Source: Endomicrobium sp. (GTDB lineage: Bacteria; Elusimicrobiota; Endomicrobiia; Endomicrobiales; Endomicrobiaceae). Taken from it: a DNA stretch of 14,160 bases. The stretch is from contig JAISLV010000006.1 in NCBI GenBank assembly GCA_031277075.1, forward strand, positions 1 to 14,160, in the 5' to 3' direction. Made by a program: the position numbers and the translations under genes. Of this stretch, positions 1 through 7,134 are shown piece after piece (the first letter of the stretch is position 1; the number at the start of each line of letters is the position of its first letter). The notes below the pieces were generated by a model. It did not search any database and had not been told where the DNA came from. It worked only from the letters and a program-made list of their open reading frames with translations.

Positions 1-951
1 TTGAGCGCGCTTTTCTCGTTTTTGTAAAGCTGCAATATGTATAATATCGTATTTGCCAAGCCCAAACACGCATTCTTTGCCGATGTGAATTTTTGAGCCG
101 AGTTCTAGATACGGCATAAATGGCGGCAAATCGCCTTTGAAAGTTATTTCGCCTACAAGCCCGCCAAACTCCATCGTTGTTTTTTGACGGCTTGAAAACC
201 TTGTCCAATCCTGCCATTGTAAGTTATCAGAAACGATTTTGATGTTTTTTGCTTTTTCTATTAAGGTTTTGTGGTCTATTTGCGGGTCGCAATCGCAATG
301 AAATTTTGCTATTGCGTTTATGCGGCGGGTAATTGCTTTGATTAAATCTTCAAATTTTAATTTTGTTATTAAATCGCCTTGAACTTTTAGACGCAGCGGA
401 ACGGTAAAATTAAGCGTTACTAAACTTGTATTTTCATTTGCGTAAAAGCGGCAAGGCGTTTTACGCGCTTTGTTTTCGCAAGGATTAGAGGACGGGATTA
501 TTTGGTTATCTTTAAAGAGCGCGTTTCCATTTTCGTCTAAAACGCTTTCAAGGCGGTAATTATATTTTTGAGACGTTAAACCTGCTTTGCCCAGCTCTAT
601 AAAACTAAAAATAAAATGCGGAAGATATTTTGCGGCTTTGCCGAATAAAATTAAATCAAAAGAAAACGTTTCGTCTGTTTTGAATTCCCGTTTGTCGCCG
701 AAAGGAGTCGCTATCACGTAAGGTCTTGGAATATCTTGCCCGTTGTTATTAAATATATATGCGTATATGCATGAGTTTTTTATTTGGCACGACGGCAAAC
801 ACTCTTTTGAAATTCTGTCGACGCAATTTAACGATTTAAAAATATGCCCAAACCCTCCGCGAAACATAGACGCTTTGTAAGACGGCAACCGCATATTTTG
901 CGACGCTTTTAAGTTAAATTTGTATTTTGAGATTAAAATTTGCGAAAGCAA
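1..951 (-). CDS. cas6: CRISPR-associated endoribonuclease Cas6 (3' end beyond window edge)
   Basis: Translating the minus strand from 951 gives 317 codons with no stop before the window edge. The protein looks like the RAMP-type Cas6 with the PF10040 C-terminal domain, which cuts pre-crRNA into guide units. Visible marks are FRGGFGHIF (residues 30-38), the cysteine cluster CLPSC-x5-CIYAYIF (51-67), a middle segment LILFGKAAKYLPHF (100-113) typical of the ferredoxin-like core, RFSSRQ (251-256), and the C-terminal glycine-rich loop GKECVFGLGKY (291-301). The family usually has about 300-320 residues, so only the last few residues can be missing. I chose the TTG at 951 because AGAGG lies 6 nt upstream and translation then begins just before the first beta strand. 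No ATG precedes the conserved region nearby. It follows leuB after 150 nt on the same strand. Subtype (III or I) cannot be told from Cas6 alone. Confidence 0.85.
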   Translation of the reverse strand, partial: MLSQILISKYKFNLKASQNMRLPSYKASMFRGGFGHIFKSLNCVDRISKECLPSCQIKNSCIYAYIFNNNGQDIPRPYVIATPFGDKREFKTDETFSFDLILFGKAAKYLPHFIFSFIELGKAGLTSQKYNYRLESVLDENGNALFKDNQIIPSSNPCENKARKTPCRFYANENTSLVTLNFTVPLRLKVQGDLITKLKFEDLIKAITRRINAIAKFHCDCDPQIDHKTLIEKAKNIKIVSDNLQWQDWTRFSSRQKTTMEFGGLVGEITFKGDLPPFMPYLELGSKIHIGKECVFGLGKYDIIHIAALQKREKRAQ

Positions 952-1101
952 TTTTTGCCTCTTTTGTTTTAATGTTGCGTAGCAGGTTTCTAATATAAAT
1001 GTATAGCAAAAACAAAGCGGCAACTTAACAATTAGCGCAAAACTTTTCAGCTGACAATATTAAACTGTTTAACGCCTGCAAAAATATCTTACGTTTTTTA
1101 G
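952..1101 (-). promoter_or_regulatory. leuB-cas6 intergenic region with palindrome
   Basis: This 150-nt gap holds a perfect 13-nt palindrome, TTAAAC-T-GTTTAA, at 1060-1072. A possible -35 (TTGTCA, 5 of 6) follows on the minus strand, but the matching -10 (TAATTG at 17 nt) is poor. I see no convincing terminator for the leucine operon here, so cas6 may be read through from leuB or start from a weak promoter of its own. An operator function for the palindrome is only a suggestion. Confidence 0.25.
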
Positions 1102-2169
1102 TTAGACGAGGGACGCTATCAAATCGCCTGCTTGTGTCGTTGAAAGTCCCATTTTCCCAGCTGACATACTTTTTATTTTGCCGCTTTCTAAAGCCTTTAT
1201 TACGGCGTTGTCAACGTCTTTTGCGGCTTTGCTTTCGCCTATATTTTCAAGCAGTAAAGTTCCAGCGTTAATAGCGGCTATCGGGTTAATAACGTTTTGT
1301 CCCGTATATTTAGGAGCGGAACCTCCCATAGGCTCAAACATTGACACTCCGCCTTTATCGGGGTTGACGTTTCCACCAGCCGCAACTCCCATACCGCCTT
1401 GAATCATAGCGGCAAGGTCTGTGATAATATCGCCAAAAAGGTTGTCCGTTACAACTACGTCAAACCATTCGGGATTTTTTATAAACCACATACAAATAGC
1501 GTCCACGTTTGCATAGTCGCCTTTTATCGACGGGTATTCCTTTGCAACATCGTTAAAAGTTCTCTGCCAAAGGTCTGAAGCATAAGTTAAAACGTTTGTT
1601 TTTCCGCAAAGAGTAAGTTTATTATTTTTAGCTCTTTTCTTTGTAAGTTCAAAGGCGTAACGCGTGCAACGCTCAACTCCAAAACGAGTATTGATTGATT
1701 CTTGAACAGCTACTTCCTGCGGAGTATCTTTTTTCAAAAATCCGCCCGCTCCCGTATAGAGACCTTCGGTATTTTCGCGGACTATGACCATATCTATATC
1801 CGACGGTTTTTTATCTTTTAACGGAGTTTCAACGTTAGGGTAGAGTTTTACGGGACGCAAATTTATATATTGGTCAAGCTCAAAACGAAGCCTCAGTAAA
1901 ATTCCTTTTTCAAGTATGCCGGGTTTGACTTCGGGATGTCCGATAGCTCCCAAAAACATAGCGTCAAATTTTTTAAATTCGCCAACTACGCTGTCAGGAA
2001 GGATTTCGCCGGTTTTTTTATATCTTTCCCCGCCCAAATCGTATTTTGTAAAATTAAACGAAAATCCGTTTTTGCTTGCAGCAGCTTCAATAACTTTTAC
2101 TCCTTCTTGTAAAACTTCAGGACCTGTTCCGTCGCCGGGTATTAAAGCGATATTGTAAGACTTGCTCAT
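1102..2169 (-). CDS. leuB: 3-isopropylmalate dehydrogenase
   Basis: 355 residues, normal length. It oxidises and decarboxylates 3-isopropylmalate to 2-oxoisocaproate, the last dedicated step before leucine transamination. The isocitrate/isopropylmalate dehydrogenase fold is shown by PGDGTGPEV (11-19), the arginine-rich substrate segment LLRLRFELDQYINLRP (91-106), RENTEGLY (131-138), the metal-binding aspartates in NLFGDIITD (D247, D251), and the coenzyme loop GGSAPKYTG (282-290). LLRLR and the leuA/C/D neighbours favour LeuB over isocitrate dehydrogenase. The coenzyme loop is unusual: Lys287-Tyr288 stand where NAD-dependent LeuB has Asp-Ile and where NADP-dependent isocitrate dehydrogenase has Lys-Tyr. 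The start ATG has AAGGAG upstream. It follows vapC by 24 nt, so it is cotranscribed with the toxin module. Confidence 0.93.
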   Translation of the reverse strand: MSKSYNIALIPGDGTGPEVLQEGVKVIEAAASKNGFSFNFTKYDLGGERYKKTGEILPDSVVGEFKKFDAMFLGAIGHPEVKPGILEKGILLRLRFELDQYINLRPVKLYPNVETPLKDKKPSDIDMVIVRENTEGLYTGAGGFLKKDTPQEVAVQESINTRFGVERCTRYAFELTKKRAKNNKLTLCGKTNVLTYASDLWQRTFNDVAKEYPSIKGDYANVDAICMWFIKNPEWFDVVVTDNLFGDIITDLAAMIQGGMGVAAGGNVNPDKGGVSMFEPMGGSAPKYTGQNVINPIAAINAGTLLLENIGESKAAKDVDNAVIKALESGKIKSMSAGKMGLSTTQAGDLIASLV

Positions 2170-2193
2170 TTGGTATCTCCTTAAATATGATAT

Positions 2194-2604
2194 TTAATTT
2201 TTAAAAGGATTTTTTATACTCACGCCTCTAATTGTCTGCCCGTCGGCTAAATCTTCAGATATTAGCTCTGAACAATCGGCAAAATCAGCAGCCGCGACAA
2301 TTAACGCATCCCAAAATGATATTTGCGACAGTATACTTATATCTATGGCTTGTTCTATAAGTTTAAAATCAATTTGAACTGTTTCAAAATTTTTAAAAGT
2401 ATAAATTATCTTTTTAGCGTTAAGAGGCGCGAGTTTTAATTTCGCAATAAGGACACTATATAATTCTTGCAGAACTTGCGTGGATATAATGGGTTGCGCT
2501 ATCTTAGATAATGTTTCTTTGGCAATTCTTTGTTTTTCTTTTGAAGAAAAATCAACGCTATAGACTAAAATATTAGTGTCTATAAAAGTTTTATCTGCGT
2601 TCAT
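2194..2604 (-). CDS. vapC: VapC-like PIN-domain toxin ribonuclease
   Basis: 136 residues, the usual size of a single PIN domain. PIN toxins are Mg-dependent endoribonucleases that cut specific RNAs, often tRNA, when free of their antitoxin. The acidic set is visible: FIDTNILVY with D9 and N11, E47 in TQVLQELY, D99 in SFWDALIVAAA, and D118/D121 in the C-terminal EDLADGQTIRGVSIKNPF typical of the family. All expected catalytic positions are kept, so it appears active. Its ATG lies inside the end of vapB (14-nt overlap), with GAGAGG upstream, which couples its translation to the antitoxin. It sits between leuD and leuB in the same direction. The RNA target cannot be predicted. Confidence 0.88.
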   Translation of the reverse strand: MNADKTFIDTNILVYSVDFSSKEKQRIAKETLSKIAQPIISTQVLQELYSVLIAKLKLAPLNAKKIIYTFKNFETVQIDFKLIEQAIDISILSQISFWDALIVAAADFADCSELISEDLADGQTIRGVSIKNPFKN

Positions 2605-2821
2605 GTATTTCCTCTCTAGTCCATTTTTGACCGTTTGACGAAAGTTTCAATTCATCTGCTAATTTAAAAAAATCGTCAAAATGATTTTTTGACTTTTTAG
2701 GCTTAGCAGCGTCTATTATCAATTTCCTTACAAGCGCGTTAAAAGATATTTTATGCTTTTTAGCGTATTTTTTGCCCAAAGCAAGACTTTGCTCATCTAT
2801 TGCCAGAGTTATGTTTTTCAT
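2591..2821 (-). CDS. vapB: VapB-like ribbon-helix-helix antitoxin
   Basis: 76 residues. The N-terminal 40 residues fit a ribbon-helix-helix DNA-binding fold: a short strand KNITLAID followed by two helices around EQSLALGKKYAKKHKIS and FNALVRKLIIDAA. The C-terminal half is charged (KLSSNGQKWTREEIHERR) and would wrap the PIN toxin, as in other VapB proteins. The order antitoxin then overlapping PIN toxin is the standard layout. It has a good ribosome site, GGAGG, 4 nt before ATG. Antitoxins of this type usually repress their own promoter; here the nearest dyad is the perfect hairpin at 2839-2860, directly upstream, which could be an operator or an RNA structure. The function call rests mostly on context and fold pattern. 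Confidence 0.8.
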   Translation of the reverse strand: MKNITLAIDEQSLALGKKYAKKHKISFNALVRKLIIDAAKPKKSKNHFDDFFKLADELKLSSNGQKWTREEIHERR

Positions 2822-2838
2822 ATAACCTCCGATATTAT

Positions 2839-2860
2839 GGGCGTAAAAAACTTTACGCCC
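2839..2860. repeat. Perfect 9-bp inverted repeat between leuD and vapB
   Basis: GGGCGTAAA and TTTACGCCC are exact inverted repeats separated by AAAC. On the minus strand no T-run follows, so it is a poor terminator for leuD. On the plus strand a T-run begins about 11 nt after the stem, in the leuD coding end. It may be a VapB operator, an mRNA processing or stabilising hairpin, or a remnant repeat: its ends GGGCGT/ACGCCC resemble those of the repeat at 12300-12409. Confidence 0.6.
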
Positions 2861-2868
2861 GCTTTGCG

Positions 2869-3360
2869 CTATTTTTTAATATAGCCCAACAAGCCGCCTG
2901 CTTTGATGATTTTTTGCATAAATTCTGGGAACGGCTGCGATTGATAAACTTCGTTTTTGGTTATATTTTTAATAATGCCTTTGTTAAGATTTATTTCAAC
3001 TTCGTCGCCGTTTTTTACGGCTTTAACGGCTTGCGGAGATTCCAAAATCGGCAAGCCTATATTTATGGCGTTTCTAAAAAATATTCTTGCGAAAGAATTT
3101 GCGATTACCGCAGAAATTCCAGCCGCTTTAATGGCTATAGGAGCGTGTTCCCTTGAAGAGCCGCAGCCGAAATTGTTCTCCGCCGCTATGATATCGCCTT
3201 TTTTTGCTTTCTTTACAAAATCTTTGTCAATGTCTTCCATACAATATTTCGCAAGAACTTGAGGGTCTGAAGAATTTAAATACCTTGCGGGAATTATTTC
3301 GTCAGTATTTACATTAGACCCGTATTTGTGAACGCTGCCTTTTAATATTATGTCAGCCAT
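2869..3360 (-). CDS. leuD: 3-isopropylmalate dehydratase small subunit
   Basis: 163 residues, the short archaeal-type LeuD. With LeuC it forms the isomerase that converts 2-isopropylmalate to 3-isopropylmalate by way of dimethylcitraconate. Family marks are YGSNVNTDEIIPARYL (13-28), the substrate-binding segment NNFGCGSSREHAPIA, and NSFARIFFRNAINIGLP. Length and motifs are normal, with no sign of damage. A GGGGGA ribosome site lies 4 nt before ATG. It begins 11 nt after the reconstructed end of the broken nucleotidyltransferase gene. It is therefore separated from its partner leuC by about 750 bp of foreign-looking genes, whereas these two subunits are usually adjacent. Confidence 0.94.
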   Translation of the reverse strand: MADIILKGSVHKYGSNVNTDEIIPARYLNSSDPQVLAKYCMEDIDKDFVKKAKKGDIIAAENNFGCGSSREHAPIAIKAAGISAVIANSFARIFFRNAINIGLPILESPQAVKAVKNGDEVEINLNKGIIKNITKNEVYQSQPFPEFMQKIIKAGGLLGYIKK

Positions 3361-3371
3361 TATATCCCCCG

Positions 3372-3850
3372 TTATCCTATATTATTTTTACCTAAGCAAA
3401 GAGTATTTTCTCCCGCGTTTATCATATCTCTGGCGATAGTTTGAATATCTTTATAAAAAACTTCCCAAGCGGGTTTTTTTACCCAATTGATTTTTTCAAA
3501 TTCCGCCTCAGGCATCCCTGACAAAATTTCCGCAAGAAAATCCAATTGTATTCCAGCGTCTTTTGCGACAGCCTCTTATAAACGGGAGCTTTAATAAAAT
3601 CTTTATTCTTATCTATATAAAACCCCGATTGCTCCAAAGCGTGAATAATAGCGTTCACATAATTTTTATATTGCAAATCGTTCTTCACAAAAAAATCGAG
3701 GTCGTCAGAATAACGGTGATTATAATACCCTCTGCTTATTGCGGTTCCGCCTGTCAGATAAAAAGGCGTTTTGCATTGTTTTACAATATTGAGAACCCCA
3801 TCTTGGAGCGGGTATAGGTTCCCCTCGTAATACCGAGAAAGCGAAATCAT
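3372..3850 (-). pseudogene. Broken AbiEii/AbiGii-like nucleotidyltransferase toxin gene
   Basis: The first 94 codons match the N-terminal half of AbiEii-type nucleotidyltransferases: LYPLQDGVL (12-20), YLTGGTAISRGYYNHRYSDD (31-50), then LDFF, with G34-G35 and the D50-x-D52 metal pair. After KAPVYKRL the frame runs to a stop at 3479 through residues that do not look like the family. Shifting by one base near 3570 opens a frame that does: VAKDAGIQLDFLAEILSG, EFEKINWVKKPAWEVFYKDI, QTIARDMI, ENTL, ending at 3372, as expected for the C-terminus. Even joined, about 159 residues are present where relatives have about 210-225, and the central strand-helix region is absent. I infer an internal, out-of-frame deletion. 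Its start overlaps the partner gene by 131 nt. The toxin is probably inactive. Confidence 0.72.
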
Positions 3851-4112
3851 GAATCCCCCTTAACTGAGGACGAAGTCTGCGTTTTAATTGCGGAGTATAG
3901 AGCTTTTTCATCGTCTCTACGCCCCATAAAGCTATTATAATGTGCCAAGAAAGTCTTTCAAGCGACTGCGCAAACAAAGCGTTGCGGTCAAACCCGCCCG
4001 AGCGTTCAAGTTTGCCTTCTATAACGGCAAGCATATTTTCTGGAGTATCTTTGTAGAAATTCCAATTTAAGTTTTTCATTAATTCTAATTTTTCTTTACG
4101 CGATAATTGCAT
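3720..4112 (-). CDS. Small partner protein of the AbiEii-like gene, unknown function
   Basis: 130 residues. I do not recognise the family with certainty. Its position directly before an AbiEii-like nucleotidyltransferase suggests the antitoxin-side or accessory partner of such pairs. Visible features are a charged helical N-terminus (QLSRKEKLELMKNLNW), a middle segment LFAQSLERLSWHIIIALWG (46-64) and a basic C-terminus rich in Arg and Asn (LSDRRNRNKQRVL). There is no signal peptide or membrane segment. Its ATG shares one base with the leuC stop (TAATG) and GAGG lies 10 nt upstream in leuC, so its translation is coupled to leuC. Its last 43 codons overlap the downstream gene in another frame. 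The overlapping tail could be genuine, or it could be a run-on after a lost stop. Confidence 0.6.
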   Translation of the reverse strand: MQLSRKEKLELMKNLNWNFYKDTPENMLAVIEGKLERSGGFDRNALFAQSLERLSWHIIIALWGVETMKKLYTPQLKRRLRPQLRGIHDFAFSVLRGEPIPAPRWGSQYCKTMQNAFLSDRRNRNKQRVL

Positions 4113-5377
4113 TATTTAATTTCCTCAGGGCTTGCAACATAGCCTTTTAGCGCGCTAGCGGCGGCTACCGCTGGACTTGCAAGAATTACTTCTGACTTTA
4201 CATGCCCCATTCTGCCTACAAAATTTCTGTTTGTGGTTGAAACGCATCGTTCGCCCGACGCCAAAATTCCCATATGCCCGCCCAAACAAGGTCCGCACGT
4301 AGGCGCGGAAATTACGCAGCCCGCTTCCATAAAAATTTTAAACAATCCTTCGGCAAGCGCCATGCTATAGACTTCAGGCGTCGCGGGAATAATGAAAACT
4401 CTCACATTTGAATTTACTTTTTTGCCTTTTTTAATAATGCCTGCGGCTATCCTTAAATCTTCAATGCGCCCGTTTGTGCATGAGCCTATTACGACTTGGT
4501 CTATATAAGTTTTTTTGACGTCTTTTACGGCTTTAGCGTTAGACGGCAAAAACGGCAAAGAAACTTGCGGATAAATTTTACCGCAGTCTATTTCAAGCGT
4601 TTTGCGGTATTTTGCGTCTTTGTCGCTTGTATAAAATTTATATTTTCTCAACGCTCTTTTAGAAACGTATTTAAGCGTATTGTCGTCTGGCGTAAAAATT
4701 CCGCTTTTGCCGCCCGCTTCTATAGCCATATTGGCTATTGTAAATCTGTCTGATATCGCAAGTTTTTTGCATAAAGGACCGTCAAATTCCATAGCGTTAT
4801 ATAAAGCTCCGTCAACGCCGATAAGCCCGATGATATAGAGGATAATATCTTTCCCGCCGACCCATTTGTTGAGCTTTCCCGTCAAAACGAATTTTATAGT
4901 TTCGGGGACTTTAAACCAAACTTTGCCCGTAGCCATAGCCGCCGCTATATCTGTAGAACCCACGCCTGTTGAAAAAGCGCCTAAAGCGCCGTAAGTGCAG
5001 GTGTGGCTGTCTGCGCCTATAACTACGTCGCCCGAAACCACGATGCCTTTTTCAGGCAGCAAAGCGTGTTCCACGCCGACATTTCCGCCTTCATAGTAAT
5101 GCTTTATTTTTTGTTCTTTTGCAAATTCGCGGACAAATTTTACATGTTCTGCGCTCAATATATCTTTGTTTGGCGTAAAATGATCCATAACAAGAGCTAT
5201 TTTGTTTTTGTCAAAAACTTTTTTAACGCCCGCTTTTTTAAATTCTTTTATAGCAAGAGGAGCTGTGACGTCGTTTGCCAAAGCTATATCTATTTTAGGT
5301 TCAATAAATTCTCCCGCTTCAACGGCTTTTTTCCCGCAATGCGAGGCAAGTATTTTTTCGGTAATTGTGCTGCCCAT
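4112..5377 (-). CDS. leuC: 3-isopropylmalate dehydratase large subunit
   Basis: 421 residues, the shorter archaeal-type LeuC/homoaconitase class. It carries the [4Fe-4S] cluster of isopropylmalate isomerase. Cluster cysteines are C300 in VVIGSCTNGR and C361/C364 in APTCGPCLGG. Other marks are MDHFTPN (64-70), GADSHTCTYGALGAFSTGVG (121-140) and GRMGHVKSEVILASPAVAAA near the end. All cluster and substrate residues that I can identify are kept. The start ATG has CGGGAG upstream. It lies 48 nt after leuA and overlaps the next gene by one base. The close homologue homoaconitase would be an alternative, but the leuA and leuB neighbours favour leucine synthesis. Confidence 0.95.
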   Translation of the reverse strand: MGSTITEKILASHCGKKAVEAGEFIEPKIDIALANDVTAPLAIKEFKKAGVKKVFDKNKIALVMDHFTPNKDILSAEHVKFVREFAKEQKIKHYYEGGNVGVEHALLPEKGIVVSGDVVIGADSHTCTYGALGAFSTGVGSTDIAAAMATGKVWFKVPETIKFVLTGKLNKWVGGKDIILYIIGLIGVDGALYNAMEFDGPLCKKLAISDRFTIANMAIEAGGKSGIFTPDDNTLKYVSKRALRKYKFYTSDKDAKYRKTLEIDCGKIYPQVSLPFLPSNAKAVKDVKKTYIDQVVIGSCTNGRIEDLRIAAGIIKKGKKVNSNVRVFIIPATPEVYSMALAEGLFKIFMEAGCVISAPTCGPCLGGHMGILASGERCVSTTNRNFVGRMGHVKSEVILASPAVAAASALKGYVASPEEIK

Positions 5378-5425
5378 TTTATCGCTCCCGTTTTTATTAT
5401 ATTTAAAATTTGATTTCCGCGCCGA

Positions 5426-6961
5426 TTATTTATTTCTTCTTTCAAACGCTTTCGCCTTGTTTATCGCCTGAATATAGGCTTTTGCGCTGGCTTCAACTAT
5501 GTCTGTAGACGCGCCTTTGCCTGAAAAAACCATTCCTTTATATTTGGCTTTAAGAAAAACTTCCCCCAAAGCGTCTACGCCTGAAGAAACGGCTTTTAAG
5601 GAAAAATCCGTCAGCTTTATGTCCATTTTTGTAATTTTGTCTATGGCTCTGTAAGTAGCGTCAACTGGACCTACGCCGCAGGCGGCTTCTTTGACCGCGC
5701 CGCCTTTTTCGTCGTTATTAATCACTTTAACCGTAGCCGTAGGAATTGTCCCCGTGCCGGAAGAAGCGCTTTGATACGCTAAAGAAAACGCTTCGCGTTC
5801 AGCGGCGGCGTCTTCTTCTATTAAAGCTACTATATCGTCGTCAAAAATCACTTTTTTCTTATCGGCTAAAATTTTAAATTTTTCAAAAATCTGGTCTAAA
5901 GACGCTTGCTCAAGCTTATAGCCTAAAGATTTTATTCTTGTAAAAAGGGCGTGCCTGCCGGAATGTTTTCCTAAAACCAAAGAGCTTTCAGGAACGCCTA
6001 CGTCTGAAGGCGTCATAATTTCGTAAGTGGAACGGTCTTTTAACATGCCGTCTTGGTGAATGCCGGATTCGTGCGCAAAGGCGTTTGCGCCGACTATAGC
6101 TTTATTTACTTGAACGGCAACGCCTGTTAAAGAAGAAACAAGTTTGCTTGTTTTATATATCTCTTTCGTTTTTATGTTGTGGCTTACATTATAATAAAGC
6201 GGACGCACTTTAATCGCCATAGCAATTTCTTCAAGCGAGGCGTTTCCCGCTCTTTCGCCTATGCCGTTTATCGTACATTCAACTTGCCTTGCGCCGTTTT
6301 CTATAGCCGATAAAGAATTTGCCACAGCTAAACCTAAATCGTTATGACAATGCACGCTTATAACGGCTTTTGAAATATTGGATACGCGTTTTTTTATTTC
6401 CGCTATCTTTGCGCCAAATTCAGCAGGCATAGTGTATCCTACGGTATCGGGTATGTTTACAGTTAACGCGCCCGCGTCTATAACGGCTTCAACCACGCCG
6501 CATAAAAAATCCATATCTGAACGCCCCGCGTCTTCGGCGGAAAATTCCACGTCTTTGCAAAGCGTTTTAGCGTATTTAACGGCTTTTACCGCCATATCCA
6601 AAATTTGAGGACGGGTTTTGTTTAACTTTTTTTCAATATGTAAATCCGACGTAGCCAAAAATATGTGAATTCTAGGTTTTTTTGCTATTTTTACGGCGTC
6701 CCAGCAGGCGTTGATGTCTTTTTCAGACGCTCTTGCAAGCCCAGCAACGATTGACGTTTTCACAGATTTAGCTATTGATTTTACAGACTCAAAATCGCCG
6801 GGACTTGATATGGGAAAACCCGCTTCAATAACGTCTACGCCCAATGTTTCCAGCTGTTTTGCCACAAGCAGTTTTTCATTAAAATTCATGCTTGCTCCGG
6901 GCGATTGCTCTCCGTCCCTTAAAGTAGTGTCAAAAAATATTATTTTATCTTGTTTTTTCAT
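5426..6961 (-). CDS. leuA: 2-isopropylmalate synthase
   Basis: 511 residues, the full two-domain form. It condenses acetyl-CoA with 2-oxoisovalerate, the committed step of leucine synthesis. The TIM-barrel catalytic domain shows FFDTTLRDGEQSPGASM (9-25), EAGFPISSPGDFE (46-58), the metal-binding HCHNDLG (204-210) and NGIGERAGNASLEE (232-245). HESGIHQDGMLK begins the linker region. The C-terminal portion (about 380-500), with ATVKVINNDEKGGAVKEAA and DALGEVFLKAKY, is the leucine-sensing allosteric domain PF08502, so feedback inhibition by leucine is expected. Citramalate synthase is a related alternative, but the operon context favours LeuA. The ATG has a GGGGG ribosome site 5 nt upstream. It is the first gene of the leucine cluster. 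Confidence 0.95.
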   Translation of the reverse strand: MKKQDKIIFFDTTLRDGEQSPGASMNFNEKLLVAKQLETLGVDVIEAGFPISSPGDFESVKSIAKSVKTSIVAGLARASEKDINACWDAVKIAKKPRIHIFLATSDLHIEKKLNKTRPQILDMAVKAVKYAKTLCKDVEFSAEDAGRSDMDFLCGVVEAVIDAGALTVNIPDTVGYTMPAEFGAKIAEIKKRVSNISKAVISVHCHNDLGLAVANSLSAIENGARQVECTINGIGERAGNASLEEIAMAIKVRPLYYNVSHNIKTKEIYKTSKLVSSLTGVAVQVNKAIVGANAFAHESGIHQDGMLKDRSTYEIMTPSDVGVPESSLVLGKHSGRHALFTRIKSLGYKLEQASLDQIFEKFKILADKKKVIFDDDIVALIEEDAAAEREAFSLAYQSASSGTGTIPTATVKVINNDEKGGAVKEAACGVGPVDATYRAIDKITKMDIKLTDFSLKAVSSGVDALGEVFLKAKYKGMVFSGKGASTDIVEASAKAYIQAINKAKAFERRNK

Positions 6962-7134
6962 TTTTCCCCCTTAGACTGGCAATTGATTAAAGCGATTTTT
7001 ACCGACGCCGTCGGATTTTAACGGAAAAGGCAAGTTTTTGCGAAATGAAGCTCAGCCGCGTCGGCAGGTTTTTTAGGTCAACTATCAATCAATTAAAATT
7101 CTAAGTCGGAAATGATTTATTATCCCTGATTTTT
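6962..7134 (-). promoter_or_regulatory. Leader region of the leucine operon
   Basis: This 173-nt gap lies between pssA and leuA. It has GC-rich dyads in an AT-rich background. CCGAC-GGC-GTCGG (7002-7014) is a perfect hairpin. An upstream copy of CCGACGC (minus strand, 7064-7058) can pair instead with the GCGTCGG half of that hairpin. A 17-codon open frame (7138-7085) starts across the pssA stop codon and contains two Leu and four Ile codons. No T-run follows the hairpin and no T-box core is visible, so classical attenuation is not shown. A TTGACC at 7083-7078 (minus strand) has no good -10 at the right distance. Confidence 0.3.

Noticed and set aside
1..1101. A CRISPR array beside cas6
   Set aside because: I looked for evenly spaced direct repeats in this stretch and the leuB-cas6 gap and found none; the sequence is coding or a short gap.
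1102..2169. Calling this gene isocitrate or tartrate dehydrogenase because of GGSAPKYTG
   Set aside because: The arginine-rich LLRLRFELDQYINLRP segment and the leuA/leuC/leuD neighbours fit 3-isopropylmalate dehydrogenase better.
6962..7134. T-box or other known leucine riboswitch ahead of leuA
   Set aside because: No T-box core (GGTGG-like) sequence, specifier loop or terminator T-run is visible; only small dyads are present.
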